A stretch of DNA of 64,000 nt from Sindora glabra (lineage: Eukaryota; Streptophyta; Magnoliopsida; Fabales; Fabaceae): assembly GCA_020226215.1 (NCBI GenBank), contig CM035236.1, positions 57,951,809-58,015,808 of the forward strand, given 5' to 3'. The translations under genes and the position numbers were made by a program. This document shows positions 44,850 through 57,600 of this stretch, piece after piece (the first letter of the stretch is position 1; each line of letters begins with the position of its first letter). The notes beneath the pieces are model-generated. The model worked only from the letters and a program-made list of their open reading frames with translations. It made no database searches and was not told where the DNA came from.

Positions 44850-47800
44850 TGTCATGACCCATTTTTGGACTATTGTGACTAACATAACGACATCAATCAG
44901 ATACCTTTACAAGCCATTTCAAACATATCATTTTAAAACCTTTAAAGTTCTTTAAAAACATGTAAGATGTAGAAATCATATAGTTAGAAATTGCACAATT
45001 TTATTATTATTATTTTGCATATTTGTCTACATAACTTATACTAAAAAAACAAACATTATGAAAACATAATAGTTAAGGTTTTGAAAACCTCTTTGATAGA
45101 AAATGCCTTAGTAATTTATAGATATAACCTCTTGAAATGTAAATAGCAATATCGAGAACCTTTTTCTAAAAAGAGAGCTTTGAAATCATATTAAAAAAAT
45201 GATCTAATTTGTCATTAAAGAATTCTTAAGAAATAAAAAAACCTTTTTAATGAAGAATTTTTTCAATTGCTTTTGAAAAAGAAACTAAGTTTCATCTAAA
45301 ACAAAAGTTCAAACCATAAAACAAATGAAATACACTAGGATCAACTTAAAAAAATTCAAAAAATGAAAAAATGCTATTTAATATATAAACATACTTTAAA
45401 GATAACATACTTTTCCTTTAAGTACTTGGAAATCAAGAAATCAAATTAGTAACATATTATTCTTCAAATTATCATTTAAAAACTTATTATAATAGAAAAT
45501 AACTTTTCACTTCTTAATAGAGGTTTTCAAATATCAAAGGTACATAAAAATTTTTCCATAATTCAAATACTTTCATACAAAATACCTTGGTTATTGAAAA
45601 CTAATTTACTTTTTGTCCTTAAAAACTATAGGCATCATTTCTATTTTTCACAAAATAACTTTTTGTAGAGCCCATAAAGTAAATACTGTAAGAAGCAATA
45701 AATGTAGTATTAATGGTCATGCACTTCCACACCTACACAAATATAAATCATATATAAAAAAGTACCTAGGTCCTGTAGAAACTCAATTGTCAACATGTCA
45801 ATTAAAAAAATATTTTACAAACCACATAAAGAAAGTCACGAGATAATTATACAAAATTAATTTTTGAAAGAAGATATTTTAGAATGACAATTATCAATAA
45901 ACTAACTATTAACAAAATCATCATAACTAAGCATATTATGGTCCTCAGGTGTTGAAATATATAGTAGTGGATCATCTTCCTTGATTAATGGCACTAACAC
46001 TAATGCTAGGGGGACAAAAGTCACATAGTCATAATTAGGTACATCAAACTAATATAGGGAGATCACTTGGGTGGGAACATCCATTATTGGTTCATCTAAA
46101 GAAAATAAATATGTCATGTCCTTAAGTGTAGAATGAGCATGGAAATATTGCTAGACGAGGCTAGGTATCAAGGGCTTAGGTCTAACAACCGAAGACCTTG
46201 ATTATTACGAGATACTAAAGCTATTAATATGAATGTTAAAATGAAACTCTAGTCGGTACATCCATATTTGGTATCAAATAAATGTCACTATATGTTAATG
46301 ATCTCCATGTAATCCATTTGGATGCTATATATCTAAAAAGCATATTAATAATTATATGAGTAATAAATTACTTAGTGAATGGTTATCTACCCTTTATAAG
46401 TTTTGACCAAAAAATCATATATACACAAGGTATGTATACTAGAAACATTTTTCTTACCAACATTCTTTCATATCTGTTTATTCATGTAATATTTATTTTC
46501 TATACTTATTAAGAATGCAAGAAATGTAATTTGTACTTATAATACAAACACAAGCACATAATTACAATCATAGTTACATAATAGAAATGACAAATATTAT
46601 ATGAGGTTTCCTTCTTATCATTTTGGGGCAACCTTATCTCACATATTCCAAGTTTACTTATTATGCATTATTTCTTTCTCATAGGAATATTGGGCATCGA
46701 GCCAATTTCTTAACATTTTCTACAACATAGATCAAACTCATGAACTTGTTCATAGTTGCACATGACCTTTCAATATTCATATTATTTCTCATGTTGTGAT
46801 CACAAATCATGCTCACAAATTTTCGAATATGGCATTTAACCACATCATTTCACAATTACTTAATTAATTCATTCATGAATCTCTTTAGCATAGTAGGTGT
46901 TTTTTTCTTAAAGTTATTAACTTATTTGTTGATAAGAACAATGCATGCAAGTTAGCAAACTTATGGTTATTAACTCGATTAATAATAAGGATAGCACACA
47001 AGGAAATTCTATATCACTATTTTCAAATTCACGCATAATATATCACAAGCGGCAGGTATCATGCTACATTACCTATCAATTTCATAATTTTGTAGTTTCC
47101 ATCAAGGTAAATACCATGCATTCCATAGTTAACACATATAAACATAATTTTTAGTATATAATCTAGCAAAAGATTGTAGAATTATCTTATCACATATCAA
47201 TTGATCATATTCATGCTTCCATATTCAACGCTAGATTTCCAAGATTTTAATAACTCTAATTATACTTTTTGCACATAAGAATTCATTAACTCTTCTAAAA
47301 TTTCATGCAATACACTAAGAAAATTTACTCATATGCTCTTATTAAATATTTCACAACTATATCACTTTCCAATCATATAATTCCATGAGAAAAAAATATA
47401 ATTATTCTAAGTATAATATGGAGCTTCTTATCTCATGGTTATAAAAAAAATTGAGGACTTATTGTCCAATTCAATCATCAATTTGCTTTACAAATATCTT
47501 TTTTATATCTAATTCACACAACTTCAATATATTTGTAAATTTAAAATTTTCTCTTCAAAAACACAAGGATAGCTTATAGCTTTTAGCAACAAAAACCAAA
47601 AGGTACATCCTTCAATTCCTCAATACTAATGTTTCAAATTTATCACATCCCTTATTCGTTCATTCATATACAATTTCATAAAATAAATGCGAATTTCCTA
47701 TACAATAAAGTCTATAAAACTCATGGTTTTTCAAGTTGAATTTATATCTATATAGTATATACAAATTTCATGCAATTTCCATACAATTGTAACATCAAAT

Positions 47801-48823
47801 TACCAAAAAAAATTATATATAACAGACGGTGCTTCCAACATATTGGTTATGAATCACATCATGTAGTTCTTATGATTTTAACATCTCCATTTACCATATT
47901 TGTTATTCATTTATTCCATGCACATGTATATAATTAAGGAGCTGAATTTCTTGAAAACTTCAGAGAAATTTTCATTGCCTTTCAATATGAAAAATCATGA
48001 CCTATGAAGCCATCTTCTATCATTTATTTATTATGTAATCAAGCATAAATCTTTTTTGGGTCTTAACATACCATCTTTACCTTAAAATACCAATTTTAAG
48101 ATAAACATTTAAGAAATTTTCTATAAATTTTGAAGTTTGAAATAGTGACACTAGTGTCATTTTTCAATCATTTTCTCTCAAAATACATTACACAAGTACC
48201 TAAGATAGTTTTCTTTCAAACAACATTGTAAAAGACAATTTTCTCTTCAAAAACACATTCTTGGGTGCTATTTTCTAGCAAATACCTATGGGTTTCAAAG
48301 CACATTTTAACCATATTTTTGTTTCAAGAACTTTGATATAAATATTTACTAACATCCAATAGAAAAGTTTAGGACTAGGTGTAGTAAATTTTCTCAGCTC
48401 TAAACATATTTTCCAACATCAATTTTACTTAAAATTTTTTTATGTAACCATCATTTAATATCTTTACTAAAATTTACAATATTATACACTTGGTTTAAAT
48501 ACAAATTAAAACCTTACTTAAAGTCCCACAATGTAACCCCTGAGTTACAAACATGCTTTCCAATAAGTTTTGTTTCTACTTTTGTATAAAAACCATGTTT
48601 CTAAATATGACCATCAAAATATAATAAATATATGGTCCTTTTTTTTTTTTACTTTCATTACAAAACCTCTCAAAAATTCTTTTTGTTTCCTTTCCTTTCC
48701 AAAGTTTTCAACTTTCAAAATTATAGAAAATTCTCAAAGTTATAAGATTATTTCAAATATCAAACTCTTGTCAAAGAACTTTCTTTTTCAAAATTAGAAA
48801 CCAAGAGCTCTTCTCCAAGATAT
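44850..48823 (-). mobile_element. Gypsy LTR in minus orientation, left portion
   Basis: TGTCATGACCCATTTTTGG at 44850 is a good minus-oriented LTR terminus. 'TTGTGACTAACATAACGACA' and 'CTTTACAAGCC' just inside match the ends of the solo LTRs at 15672 and 52427. A counterpart of the 'CTCAGTGAATAGCTACT' landmark is at about 46370. The right end is not found before the plus-oriented LTR at 48824, so I infer the remainder resumes at 62151. No gene is recognisable; open frames at 45613-45846, 46945-47154 and 48570-48797 have no family signal. Confidence 0.5.
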
Positions 48824-49470
48824 TGTAATATCCCGAGTAAAATTTAGGATTCTATGAATTTAAGGTTTATGGAGGATTATTTATTTATTGGATTAATGTT
48901 TGGATTTAAATTTATTTTTTATATTAAAGGTTTTGAAATATTAAAATAATATTAATGATGATATTCAAAATTTATTTATTTTATGATAATTATTAATCTA
49001 AGATTATATTAAATTAATTGTATAATAATTTTTTCATAAGTTGGGAATGATTTTAGTTATAAGGATGCAAGGATTTATAAAACAAATCGTTTGTATTCAA
49101 TAAATTATTTTAGAAATATGAAAGTTTGACATAATTATTTTGAGAATTAAGGAATATTAAAATGATTATTTTAGGATTTCCTAATTTATTAAATGATTAC
49201 AAAAATATATATTTATATATGTATTGGAGAAAGATTGAAAATAATTAAATAAAAATTATAATTAAAGTTAATTTTGTGAAAACAAATTTTTAATTAAAGG
49301 AATGATTAAGATTGAATTAAGTAAGTTTAGAGGGTTGAGATTGTTCATGAGGGAAAATAAATTTAGAAGGTTGTGAAGTATGGAATCATGTCGTCAAGCT
49401 TTAGCATTTCTTTCTATTCTCTTTTAATTTTATAAAAAGAAAGTCAGTACTCCCTGTTTTACTAAAATTG
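48824..49470 (+). mobile_element. Gypsy LTR in plus orientation, left portion (U3)
   Basis: Starts TGTAATATCCCGAGT, the canonical start of this LTR type, and reaches a TATA-like TTTATAAAAAG at 49429-49439 where transcription would begin. The inverted-repeat element begins about 30 bp later. The rest of the LTR is recognised at 59961-62150, which ends GGATCATGACA; the two pieces sum to about 2.8 kb, the length of the solo LTR at 52427. The flanking pentamers GATAT and TATAC do not match well, so the duplication is unproven. Confidence 0.6.
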
Positions 49471-49832
49471 ACACCCTTTGTATAATATATTTGTCGAGAC
49501 TTGCATGCCCTGCTAATTTACTAAGGCATGAAGCCCTACTCGTATGGCAAATTGGCAACCACACATTTATTGCCTCATTGCTAATGCTGATATGAACATA
49601 TGGGAGACTTGGCCAAAGAATTTTTGCAATTTGATCTCGTCCTTTCTGCTAAGAAACTTGTACAATGGCCCCTCCAACTTGCTGCACATACGGTGTTTTG
49701 AGAGCCCTAACCCGAGCATAGTAGTGGGTGTCAATTGTTGAGCGGAGAAGGTGTTAATCCTGGCCATGCCGTCTTACCATCCTTTTGAGGTTAGTACTAT
49801 TTGGTCTTTGGATTTAGTATCATTTAGGTAAT
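49471..49832. repeat. Left terminal inverted repeat
   Basis: The reverse complement of 59571-59960 aligns through GAGACTTGCATGCCCT, 'GGCATGAAGCCCT', 'GGCAACCACACATTT', 'AAACTTGTACAATGGCC', 'GCTGCACATACGGT', 'CTTACCAT' and 'GAGGTTAGTACTATTTGG', with scattered changes. The 65-codon plus frame (49544) and 66-codon minus frame (49767) within it are mirrored in the other repeat and look fortuitous. Confidence 0.85.
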
Positions 49833-50269
49833 TGTTCAGTCATCTACTATATTGGTGTTGCCTTGTGTATTTGTGATCTAGTAGCTATGAAGCTACACAT
49901 GCTCGCGTGTGCGCAAGAAATAGCTCAGTAATCGCCATTTTTGTTTGATATTAAACTTGACTCGCAAAATGTCTTTGAACACGACAATGTGACCATTTAG
50001 GTTGGAATCTTGTTCCTCCAGAATAGGTAAATGTCCTGACCATCCATTAATCTACCAATCTAGTGATTATTATCATGGTAGGTGTAGATTAACTGAAAAT
50101 AATACAACACCCACTATAAACCAGTTGTCTCAGTTGGCATCTTATGCTCCCTAAACACTAAACCCACCATCACAGTATAGTATCACAGACGCTATACCAA
50201 CTCAAGATGTGAAACTATTATACCTCATATTAGGCAATTCAGAAGCTACATTGGATGACTTGTTATTCC

Positions 50270-51000
50270 CAGTCGATGTTACTATTTAGTTTGCCAACAG
50301 TAACATCTACTTTTCCTAGCAGTTTATTTTCTAATCATTCTTGTTTTGTTTATTTGTTGTGGTTCCAGTGTCATCAATGTCACCCTAAACTAAAAAAACC
50401 TGAAGTTATTATTTGGTCGACCAACAGCAACATGCCTTTGCAAACTAATTATTTTAGTTAGCATGTTATGGTATTTACTCTAACTTATTACCATAGTATG
50501 GGATCACTAGTGCCACTGATGTGCTTCCTTGATTGACATTTTTATTTATTATGCAAACAGTAATGTGTCATCTTCTCATATTTTCAATGTTAATTATACC
50601 TGATCTATCTGTATAGGCTCATTTTTCGTTGTTGTTACTGATTCAAGACCAAGCTGTAATATGTTACTATTTGATTGTAAATAGTAACACATTGTCTTCT
50701 TGCAATTATATTGCATATTGCACTCGAATTGATCACAATTTATGTTTAGTTATGATATTGTTTAATTGGTCATGATGCTATTTTCGGTGAAAGTAGTAAC
50801 ATGCTATTCTTTTTTTTTATCGATTTTGTTATTAATGATGCTTGATTTGTCATTTTACTTTGATTTTTGAGAACGTTACTATTTCCTGACCAAGTGTAGG
50901 AATGTCAGACCATAAAAACATGTTATTATTTATCTTGAGATACTCACATGTTTTCTTGGTGGTCGGGTTTTGTTGTTAACGTTGCCTGATCTGTGAATCA
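50270..51000. repeat. Left array of GTTACTATTT...AAATAGTAAC palindromes
   Basis: About six to seven imperfect copies, e.g. 50278-50306 (GTTACTATTTAGTTTGCC then AACAGTAACAT) and the best copy 50663-50691 (GTTACTATTTGATTGTAAAT then AGTAAC). Others lie near 50404, 50550, 50770 and 50874. Each arm is about 10 bases around an 8-10 base centre. Confidence 0.75.
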
Positions 51001-51059
51001 ATGTAATTCCTATTCATACTAGACATTCTTTTCATTTCTAACCGTGTTGTTCATTTGAA

Positions 51060-52260
51060 CGGAGGAGGAGTCCACTCAGTCCTGGCTTGAACAAGGGAAT
51101 GATGGTGGTCTAAGTGAGGATGACAAGGTGTATATGCTAGAAGGGTTGCAGGTAGTATTCCACCTTTTGAGGTCAATGTTGTTGACATTATTGAAGGTTT
51201 AGGTGGCTACCTATATATTCTTTGCAAGTAGGTTAATAGAGTAAGTATCACACTAACTGTTGTGCGCTTATAGCATGCTGTTATTATTGCATGCAGTAAG
51301 GTACTTATGAACTATGCATGTGGGTTCTTGCATAGGAAGGAGTTGCATTCCTTAGTACTAGAGCATTAGATTTGTGGACAAGTAAGATAGCACATGATGA
51401 CTATTTGCGGTCCTTTATCGAGTAGTTTGAAACATCTATGATACAGCTCATATTTTTCATGTTATCATCTGTAGGTGTTGTCTATGGTTGCCTGTAAAAT
51501 GACTTTTGAAAAGAGGAAGAATGATGTCATCCGCCATTAGTACCTTGCATCTACTTTCTCGGTAAGATTGTGAAACATGGAAAGAGAATTGGTGCCTGTT
51601 GTGTTGGTGGTTTCTTTCCGTGTATGTGTGTGATCCTGGTTGACATAATGCCATGAAATTTTTTATATATAGCAGCAAATTATGAAAAAAATCCTCACAC
51701 CCAATCACGCATTAAAAAGATATTTCATGCTCAACATGCCCCCCATTGTGAGCAGCCTGGAAAAGATATACATTCCCATTAATGACAGGAATGCACATTA
51801 GTTCTTGCTAGTGATCTCACTTAGAGAAAGAAAATTATTGTATCTAGATTTTGCCTCCAGTCCTGTAACAGAAGATGGCAGACATGAGAAAATTCTTTAA
51901 ATGGTTATGTTACATTAACGTTGAACTTGCATCAACAATTCTTACTGTTGCCTACTTAACTAATGAAAGCTTCCTTTATTTTTTAGGCGAAGTTCATGGA
52001 GACTTTATTGAAAGACAGCAAGCTACATAACACTGGTCGGAGACCTATCCTAGAAATATCAAGGTGGTCAAATGCGGTACCCCTTGAAGTTCCCCAGCTA
52101 AATGACTTGTAGGTGAACTATTCGGTTCTACCATCCTACTTTTGTTAATTTTCACACATTATACGATTTGATAAGCAAATGTCTTATGTAGCTATGACTA
52201 TGGAGTTTGGGTGGCTCGTTGGATGACTCTTGATGCCATATGGGGAGAATATAGAACTGT
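51060..52260 (+). pseudogene. Ulp1-like cysteine protease (peptidase C48) gene, dead
   Basis: SUMO-protease-like domain often carried by plant transposons. Recognisable exons: an acidic stretch EEESTQSWLEQGNDGG near 51062; EKIYIPINDRNAH then stop then FLLVISLRE (catalytic His at 51796-51798, Trp codon replaced by TAG at 51799-51801); YLDF with the catalytic Asp at 51847; KFMETLLKDSKLHNTGRRPI, SRWSNAVPLEVPQLND; and, after an intron-like break with AG at about 52190, SYDYGVWVARWMTLDA. In the last block the catalytic Cys of D-C-G is Tyr (52199-52201). The stop and the lost Cys are each one G-to-A change. Splice-like GT/AG sites (CTTGTAGGTGAAC near 52110; TTTTTTAG at 51985) suggest an intron-bearing gene. 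Confidence 0.72.
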
Positions 52261-52426
52261 GGTAACATTTTACATCACTATTTTGTATGTTCTTATTTTC
52301 CCTCTAGAAAATGGTGCTTAGCAATAACCTTGATTGAAAATATGCAGCCAAGGGCTGCTTATAGACATGTATGACTTGCTTTGAACCTTATGCTGGGTGA
52401 AAATAATACTAAAAAGATCAAGTAGT

Positions 52427-55233
52427 GTCATTACCCAATTTCAAGAGTCATGACCGGCATAAAAACATCCAATTAGACATCTTTACAAGCCTGTTGGAAC
52501 TTATATCTGACTATTTAATTAAATAAGGAGAATATATGATAACATTAATTAAAACAAGTAAGTAAATTGCACTGCACGTGCAATGAAAAAGTTAATGTAT
52601 GATATTAATGTACAAGAGCATAACAAAATCATTTACTAATATACATAAACTCCAATTATACAAAAGACAACTCAGATATAGTAATATTTTGTTACACTAA
52701 GCCCCATGGAGATCAGAAAGCTATATGCAGTATATCAGTCCTCCACTGGAGCTCCTTATTCTCTATCTGTAAAACAAAACAGCATTTAAAAGGAGTGAGT
52801 ATATAAAATACTCAGTGAATAGCTACTCAATCTTTATTTCCTATGGTCTTCTATTATGAATTCTCTTTAATATAAAATTTAGGAAGACTAAGTAAATTTT
52901 CATATACTTACCTTTATTCACATTTAACAATTACTATTTATCTTATGTATTAGGTATTAGTAGTACATAAATAGATATGGCTAGTATGGTATGTGGGTTT
53001 TCTCCTTATTTCTTAGGGCCATTCTTATCCCACTTACCTCCAACCTTTTCCCTCCACTTCTAACCACCCCTCTCCTTCCATTAGAAGGATCCTACAAGCC
53101 ATTAGGCCAAAATCTTCCTCTCACATATCACATTCTCAATAACATATGAGCCATTGAAGGCTTATGTGGAGAAATGATGCCATTTGTCACATATTATGTA
53201 ATCCATTTGGTAAGATTAATACCAACTAGCCATAAGTGTTTTATCAAGTTTTGATCATCAATTTTCATCAAAGATATTCATTTATACATTCAATATGCCA
53301 ATCATATATCATTCCATACCTATTACAATAAATAAGAAATGAGTTCACAATGCATCATCTTCATCTATCTCATAAGATTGTCACATTTAATAGCATCATA
53401 TGGCTTCCAAAAATTTTCCATAAACTATCACATATTCTTAATATCATGTCACATTTAATATAAGATGTTATTAGGCAAGAAGCATCATCCATCCTTCTTG
53501 AAATAACCCTTTGGAATTACTGTTCACATAGCAATTTCAGAACAGGGCAGGCTAGGTGTGCTAAAATGTTCTGGTCTTTTTGGGCAATTAAATTACTTTC
53601 AAAAATTATAAATAAAATATATATTACTCATAACATCATAAATTACCAATATAAGTTTTAATTTTCCATGAAGACCCCACTGATTTTTCCCAGAAATTCG
53701 TGGAACTTGACCCTTCCAAATTGATTCCAGAATTGGCAGCAGTGGAGCTCTGAAATTGTAGGAATTTATTCACTAGGAAAATGAGCTCTAATTGTCACGA
53801 AAATTTACTATGTTTTAAACAACATATGGAACGGTATCCAAAAATTTTTTGTGGAATTTTACTCATCACATAATACCCCAATTAATTCAAGAACAGAAGT
53901 GAAATCATTCACGTTCTGTTTCTGGGCAAGGTGCACCTTTGTGTGTAGAGATGTCCCTTGTTCAAGTTTCTAAAAATTTGTAAAAATTCCCAATAAATTA
54001 TATATGTATCCTAACATCATAAGAGAATATAAAAGGTTTAGTTTTGAATTTTTAAGCAACTCTAAGAAGCCCAGAAAATTCGTGCACTCAAAGTCATTAT
54101 TCTATGTTTTTCCAGAAATTTCCAGCAAGCATTGTTCTTCATGATTTGAATTCAACACTCCTTTCAAACATAAAAATTATTATTCTCATGCATTCCTCGT
54201 GCTAATAAAATTCCAAATATATTTTTAAAGATTCATAACGGCACCATGCCTTTAATTGCATGGCCACACATCAAACTAACAAACTAACCAATCTAGAGTT
54301 CAAAATCTTACAATTCTTGAATCAAAATTCAATAGGAATTGAAGTGAGTTGCTACTCACTGTTAACTTATATATTTCAAGGCTTCAAGTCATCCCCTAAA
54401 GGAGAGGCTCTCTGATTTGAAGAGGAAGAAGATGATACCTCCAAGATTTAATGGTTTCTCTCTATGTATTCAAGCAAGTGGAGAAATTTGAAATTTTGTG
54501 GTTGATTTGTCTTGTTCTTGGTATTCGGTTGTGTTAGTAGCTTCAAAAACCTACTATGGCAGCTGGGAATTTCGTGCAAGGTGTGGAGAAAAAGGCTGGA
54601 TGGAGTTCTCTCAAGGTTTCTAGGCTTTTCTACAAAATTCTAGCAATTAGGCCTTTTTTTTACAATTTAAACCAAAATGTCCATTAATGTTTTTTTTTTT
54701 AATCTTTTGCAGCAGCAAATCCAGCATATTGTAGGCTATCCCCAGCCCAAATTTCATCCAGACCAAATAAAAAAGAATGGGCCAAATTCAAGTTTTAGGA
54801 AAAATTACAATTTGACCCAAAAACTTTTCAAAATTCTATTTTTACCCAAAATTCTTTAGCCAATTTTCATTTCAGTCCTTGGGTTCAAATTGGGCTTGTT
54901 AGAAACACATTGGGCTTTAGAAAATGAGTTTTAGTTGGCCTAAAAATTTTGTGAAGAACCAAACTAAATTATTACAATTTCAACTAATTTTACTGAATTT
55001 CGATTTATTCAACCCCCCTAAATCGAGTTGACTCTATCAAAATTCTTCTAATTTTAATTTTTTTTTGCATATTTCTAACAATATTTTAATTAAATTTTTA
55101 TCTCTATTAGTGTTTCAAAGGGTTGAAAATTTTTAGGACCTATTGCAACCTAGTTTACCCTTTTTTTGGCTTACCTGATCAATTTTTGTATAATAACTAA
55201 AGTTTTTAGGAAAAGTCTCCTAGGGATATTATA
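52427..55233 (-). mobile_element. Solo Ty3/gypsy LTR; duplication AGTAG
   Basis: Minus strand begins TATAATATCCCTAGGAGAC (55233, first G changed to A) and ends TTGGGTAATGACA (52427). The 5-bp direct repeat AGTAG flanks it at 52422-52426 and 55234-55238. Length 2807 bp. Landmarks shared with other copies include 'CTCAGTGAATAGCTACT' (52811) and 'CATGACCGGCATAAAAACAT'. It lies just downstream of the last Ulp1 block. The interior has only short frames without signal. Confidence 0.93.
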
Positions 55234-55238
55234 AGTAG

Positions 55239-56263
55239 TGGCTTCTACAAAGGATTTCTGGACTAAGCATAAGGACATCATTTGCATTTGAAAGTTTGAA
55301 GCGGTGTTATTGTTTTAGGTGTGACAAAGGGGAACTATATTTGGAAAGTCAGGTTATAGCTTCTACAAAAAATTTCTAGATTGAGAATTGTGGCTATGAT
55401 GGATAAGACATCGACATTATTTTGTAACTATTATTGCTTTGTAAATGTTGAGGCTATTAAAGATCTTCTTTGTCCATTCATGTGTCTTCATATGATGACA
55501 CCTTTATTATTCATGTACAATGCAAGTTTAACCCCTATTTGTCAACCCATAAGTGGTCACAGGAATTGTATCTCAATGCAATGATTGATGCCAATCATGT
55601 TATTCATATATTTTGTAACTATTACTTCAAGTGGGTAGCATGGTTTTAGCTTGCACTGTGGTTGAAATATGGTACTAATCCCATAGGCCAAATTGGTTTA
55701 GTTTATAACAAATACTACTAATGATTAGTTAATGTGCGTAGACTGAATTCTAAGTTTATGATTTGCATGCTTGGAAGGTATTCGCAAGCCATGCCCAATA
55801 AGCCACTGCATGGTCCAAATACATGCAACTTCTCTAATATAGAAGTTTCTAGAATGTGACTGAACTACAAGACACAAAAGGAAAACTATCAAAATCCATC
55901 AGTTTTAATTGCTAGTGTTACAGTTGTAAACAGTCCAAGCACACAGATGTACACAGAGTTATTGGTTGCTTCATCAGTATCCTTAACCCAACTAGGCCTA
56001 AATTGTATGAATAAATGAAAATAAAACACAAGGTAACAGATGGTCTTAAAAAGGGAGGAATTATAGTAATTGACAAATCAAGCATCATTAGACCTAAAAA
56101 TTGCTTGAAAATTTGACGTTTCTATATACGAACCAAATAGTAACATGGTGTTTTCCTCGATTGACATGTCATCAAGTGTCTTGATACATTAATGTCATTG
56201 ATAAACAAGATAAATTAACAAATCCAACATCCTAAACAATAAAATGGATGTGAGCAATGTCCT
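55239..56263. other. Interior of the inverted-repeat element, no recognisable gene
   Basis: 'GCTTCTACAAAGGATTTCTGG' at 55240 recurs as GCTTCTACAAAAAATTTCTAG at about 55360, a ~120-bp diverged tandem pair. The plus frame 55381-55584 (67 codons) has no family signal but could be an exon remnant of the element's gene. A lone AAATAGTAACA half-palindrome is at 56134. Confidence 0.4.
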
Positions 56264-57600
56264 ACTATTTTTGGAATAAACAGGGATGTGTTGCTATCTT
56301 GTTATTATTTCACTGGGGGATAGTGGCGTAGCCAAATAAGGGAAAAAATGAGGGAAGAGAAAACATAAAGCAGAGCAAACATACAAATTAGTTGCAGTGG
56401 GTAACACAGAAGCAGGAACATAATGTGTGTACTATTTTCATGGAACATAGTAACACATTGGTCCTGTGGCTTAGGCAATGCTGTTTAGATAAGAGGACGC
56501 GTAAACAGTCCAGATCGAGTATGATTAGTGACAAGGTCACGAGAAGACAATGCGTTACTATTTTCTATACAAATAGTAACATTAATTAGAAACATAGCTC
56601 CAGCATTGCTCAGATGACAGCAACAGCTGTGCTTCTGTATCCAGTGTGGGTGCTAAGCATTAGTGGTCCTATACTAAGATAGTGGTTTTAAGCAGGAGCG
56701 TAACGTGCCAATAGACCCAACTGTTGTTATTGCCACGTGCCACTATTTTCAAAATAAATAGGGACATGTTGTTGTCTTCATCCGTCCTGTTATTGTTTCA
56801 CTAAGGGACAAAAGTGTAGCCAAAGAAAGGAAAAAAAAGAGAGAAGAGAAAACACAAAGCAAAGAAGACACACAAGTCAGTTGTAGTGGGTAACACAGAA
56901 GTGGGAACACAACGTATTACTGTTCCTATGGAAGACAGTAACATATTAGTCCTATGGCCTAGGCATTGTTATTTGGATAAGAGGATGCGTAAACAATCCA
57001 TATCGAGTGTGATTAGTGACAAGGCCACGAGGAGACAACTTGTTACTATTTTCTATGCAAATAGTAACATCAACTAAGAACGTAGCTCCAGCATTGCTCG
57101 AATGACAATAGCAGCCGGGCTTCTAGATCCAGCATGGGTGCTAGGTGTTAGTGATCCTATGCTGGGACAGTGGTTTCGAGCAGAGAGCATAAAGAGCCAA
57201 CAGACCCAACTACTTTATTGCAATATGCCATTGTTTTTGGAACAAATAGGGACGTGTTGTTATTTTGGTCCATCCTGTTATTGTTTCGTTGGGGGATAGT
57301 AGCATAGCCAAAAAAAGGGGAAAAAAGGAAGGGAAAACACAAAGCAGAGCAAACACACAAATCAATTGTGATGGCTAACACAAAACCATGAACACATTGT
57401 GTTACTATTTTCATGGAAGACAATAATACGTTGGTCCTGTGGCCTGGGTGTTCTGTGTGGACAAGAAGACACACAAACGATCTAGATCGAGTGTGATTAG
57501 TGACGAAGCTGCGAGGAGACAACGTATTACTATTTGCATTGTAAATAGTAACACGTTATTCCTTTGATCTGATAACTTTATTATTTTTAGTCTGCGAGTA
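56264..57600. repeat. Three ~480-bp tandem repeats inside the inverted-repeat element
   Basis: Units start near 56264, 56742 and 57229 with ACTATTTTTGGAATAAACAG-type sequence. Each contains 'CACAAAGCAGAGCAAACA', a 'GTGGGTAACACAGAAG' phrase, two GTTACTATT palindromes, 'GATCGAGT...GATTAGTGAC' and the GCTCCAGCATTGCTC block (first two units). The third is truncated. Short frames 56392-56589, 56886-57077 and the minus frame 57522-57157 are the same repeat read three times and are not separate genes. Confidence 0.85.

Noticed and set aside
49447..49475. TACTCCCTGTTTTACTAAAA, resembling a Stowaway/mariner end
   Set aside because: No matching inverted end or TA duplication nearby; may simply be part of the LTR leader or outer inverted repeat.
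49544..49767. 65- and 66-codon frames on both strands
   Set aside because: They sit in the terminal inverted repeat and reappear, mirrored and altered, at 59576-59974; not conserved as protein.
57157..57522. 121-codon minus frame
   Set aside because: Falls in the third ~480-bp tandem unit; the other units do not preserve the frame and it contains palindrome sequence.
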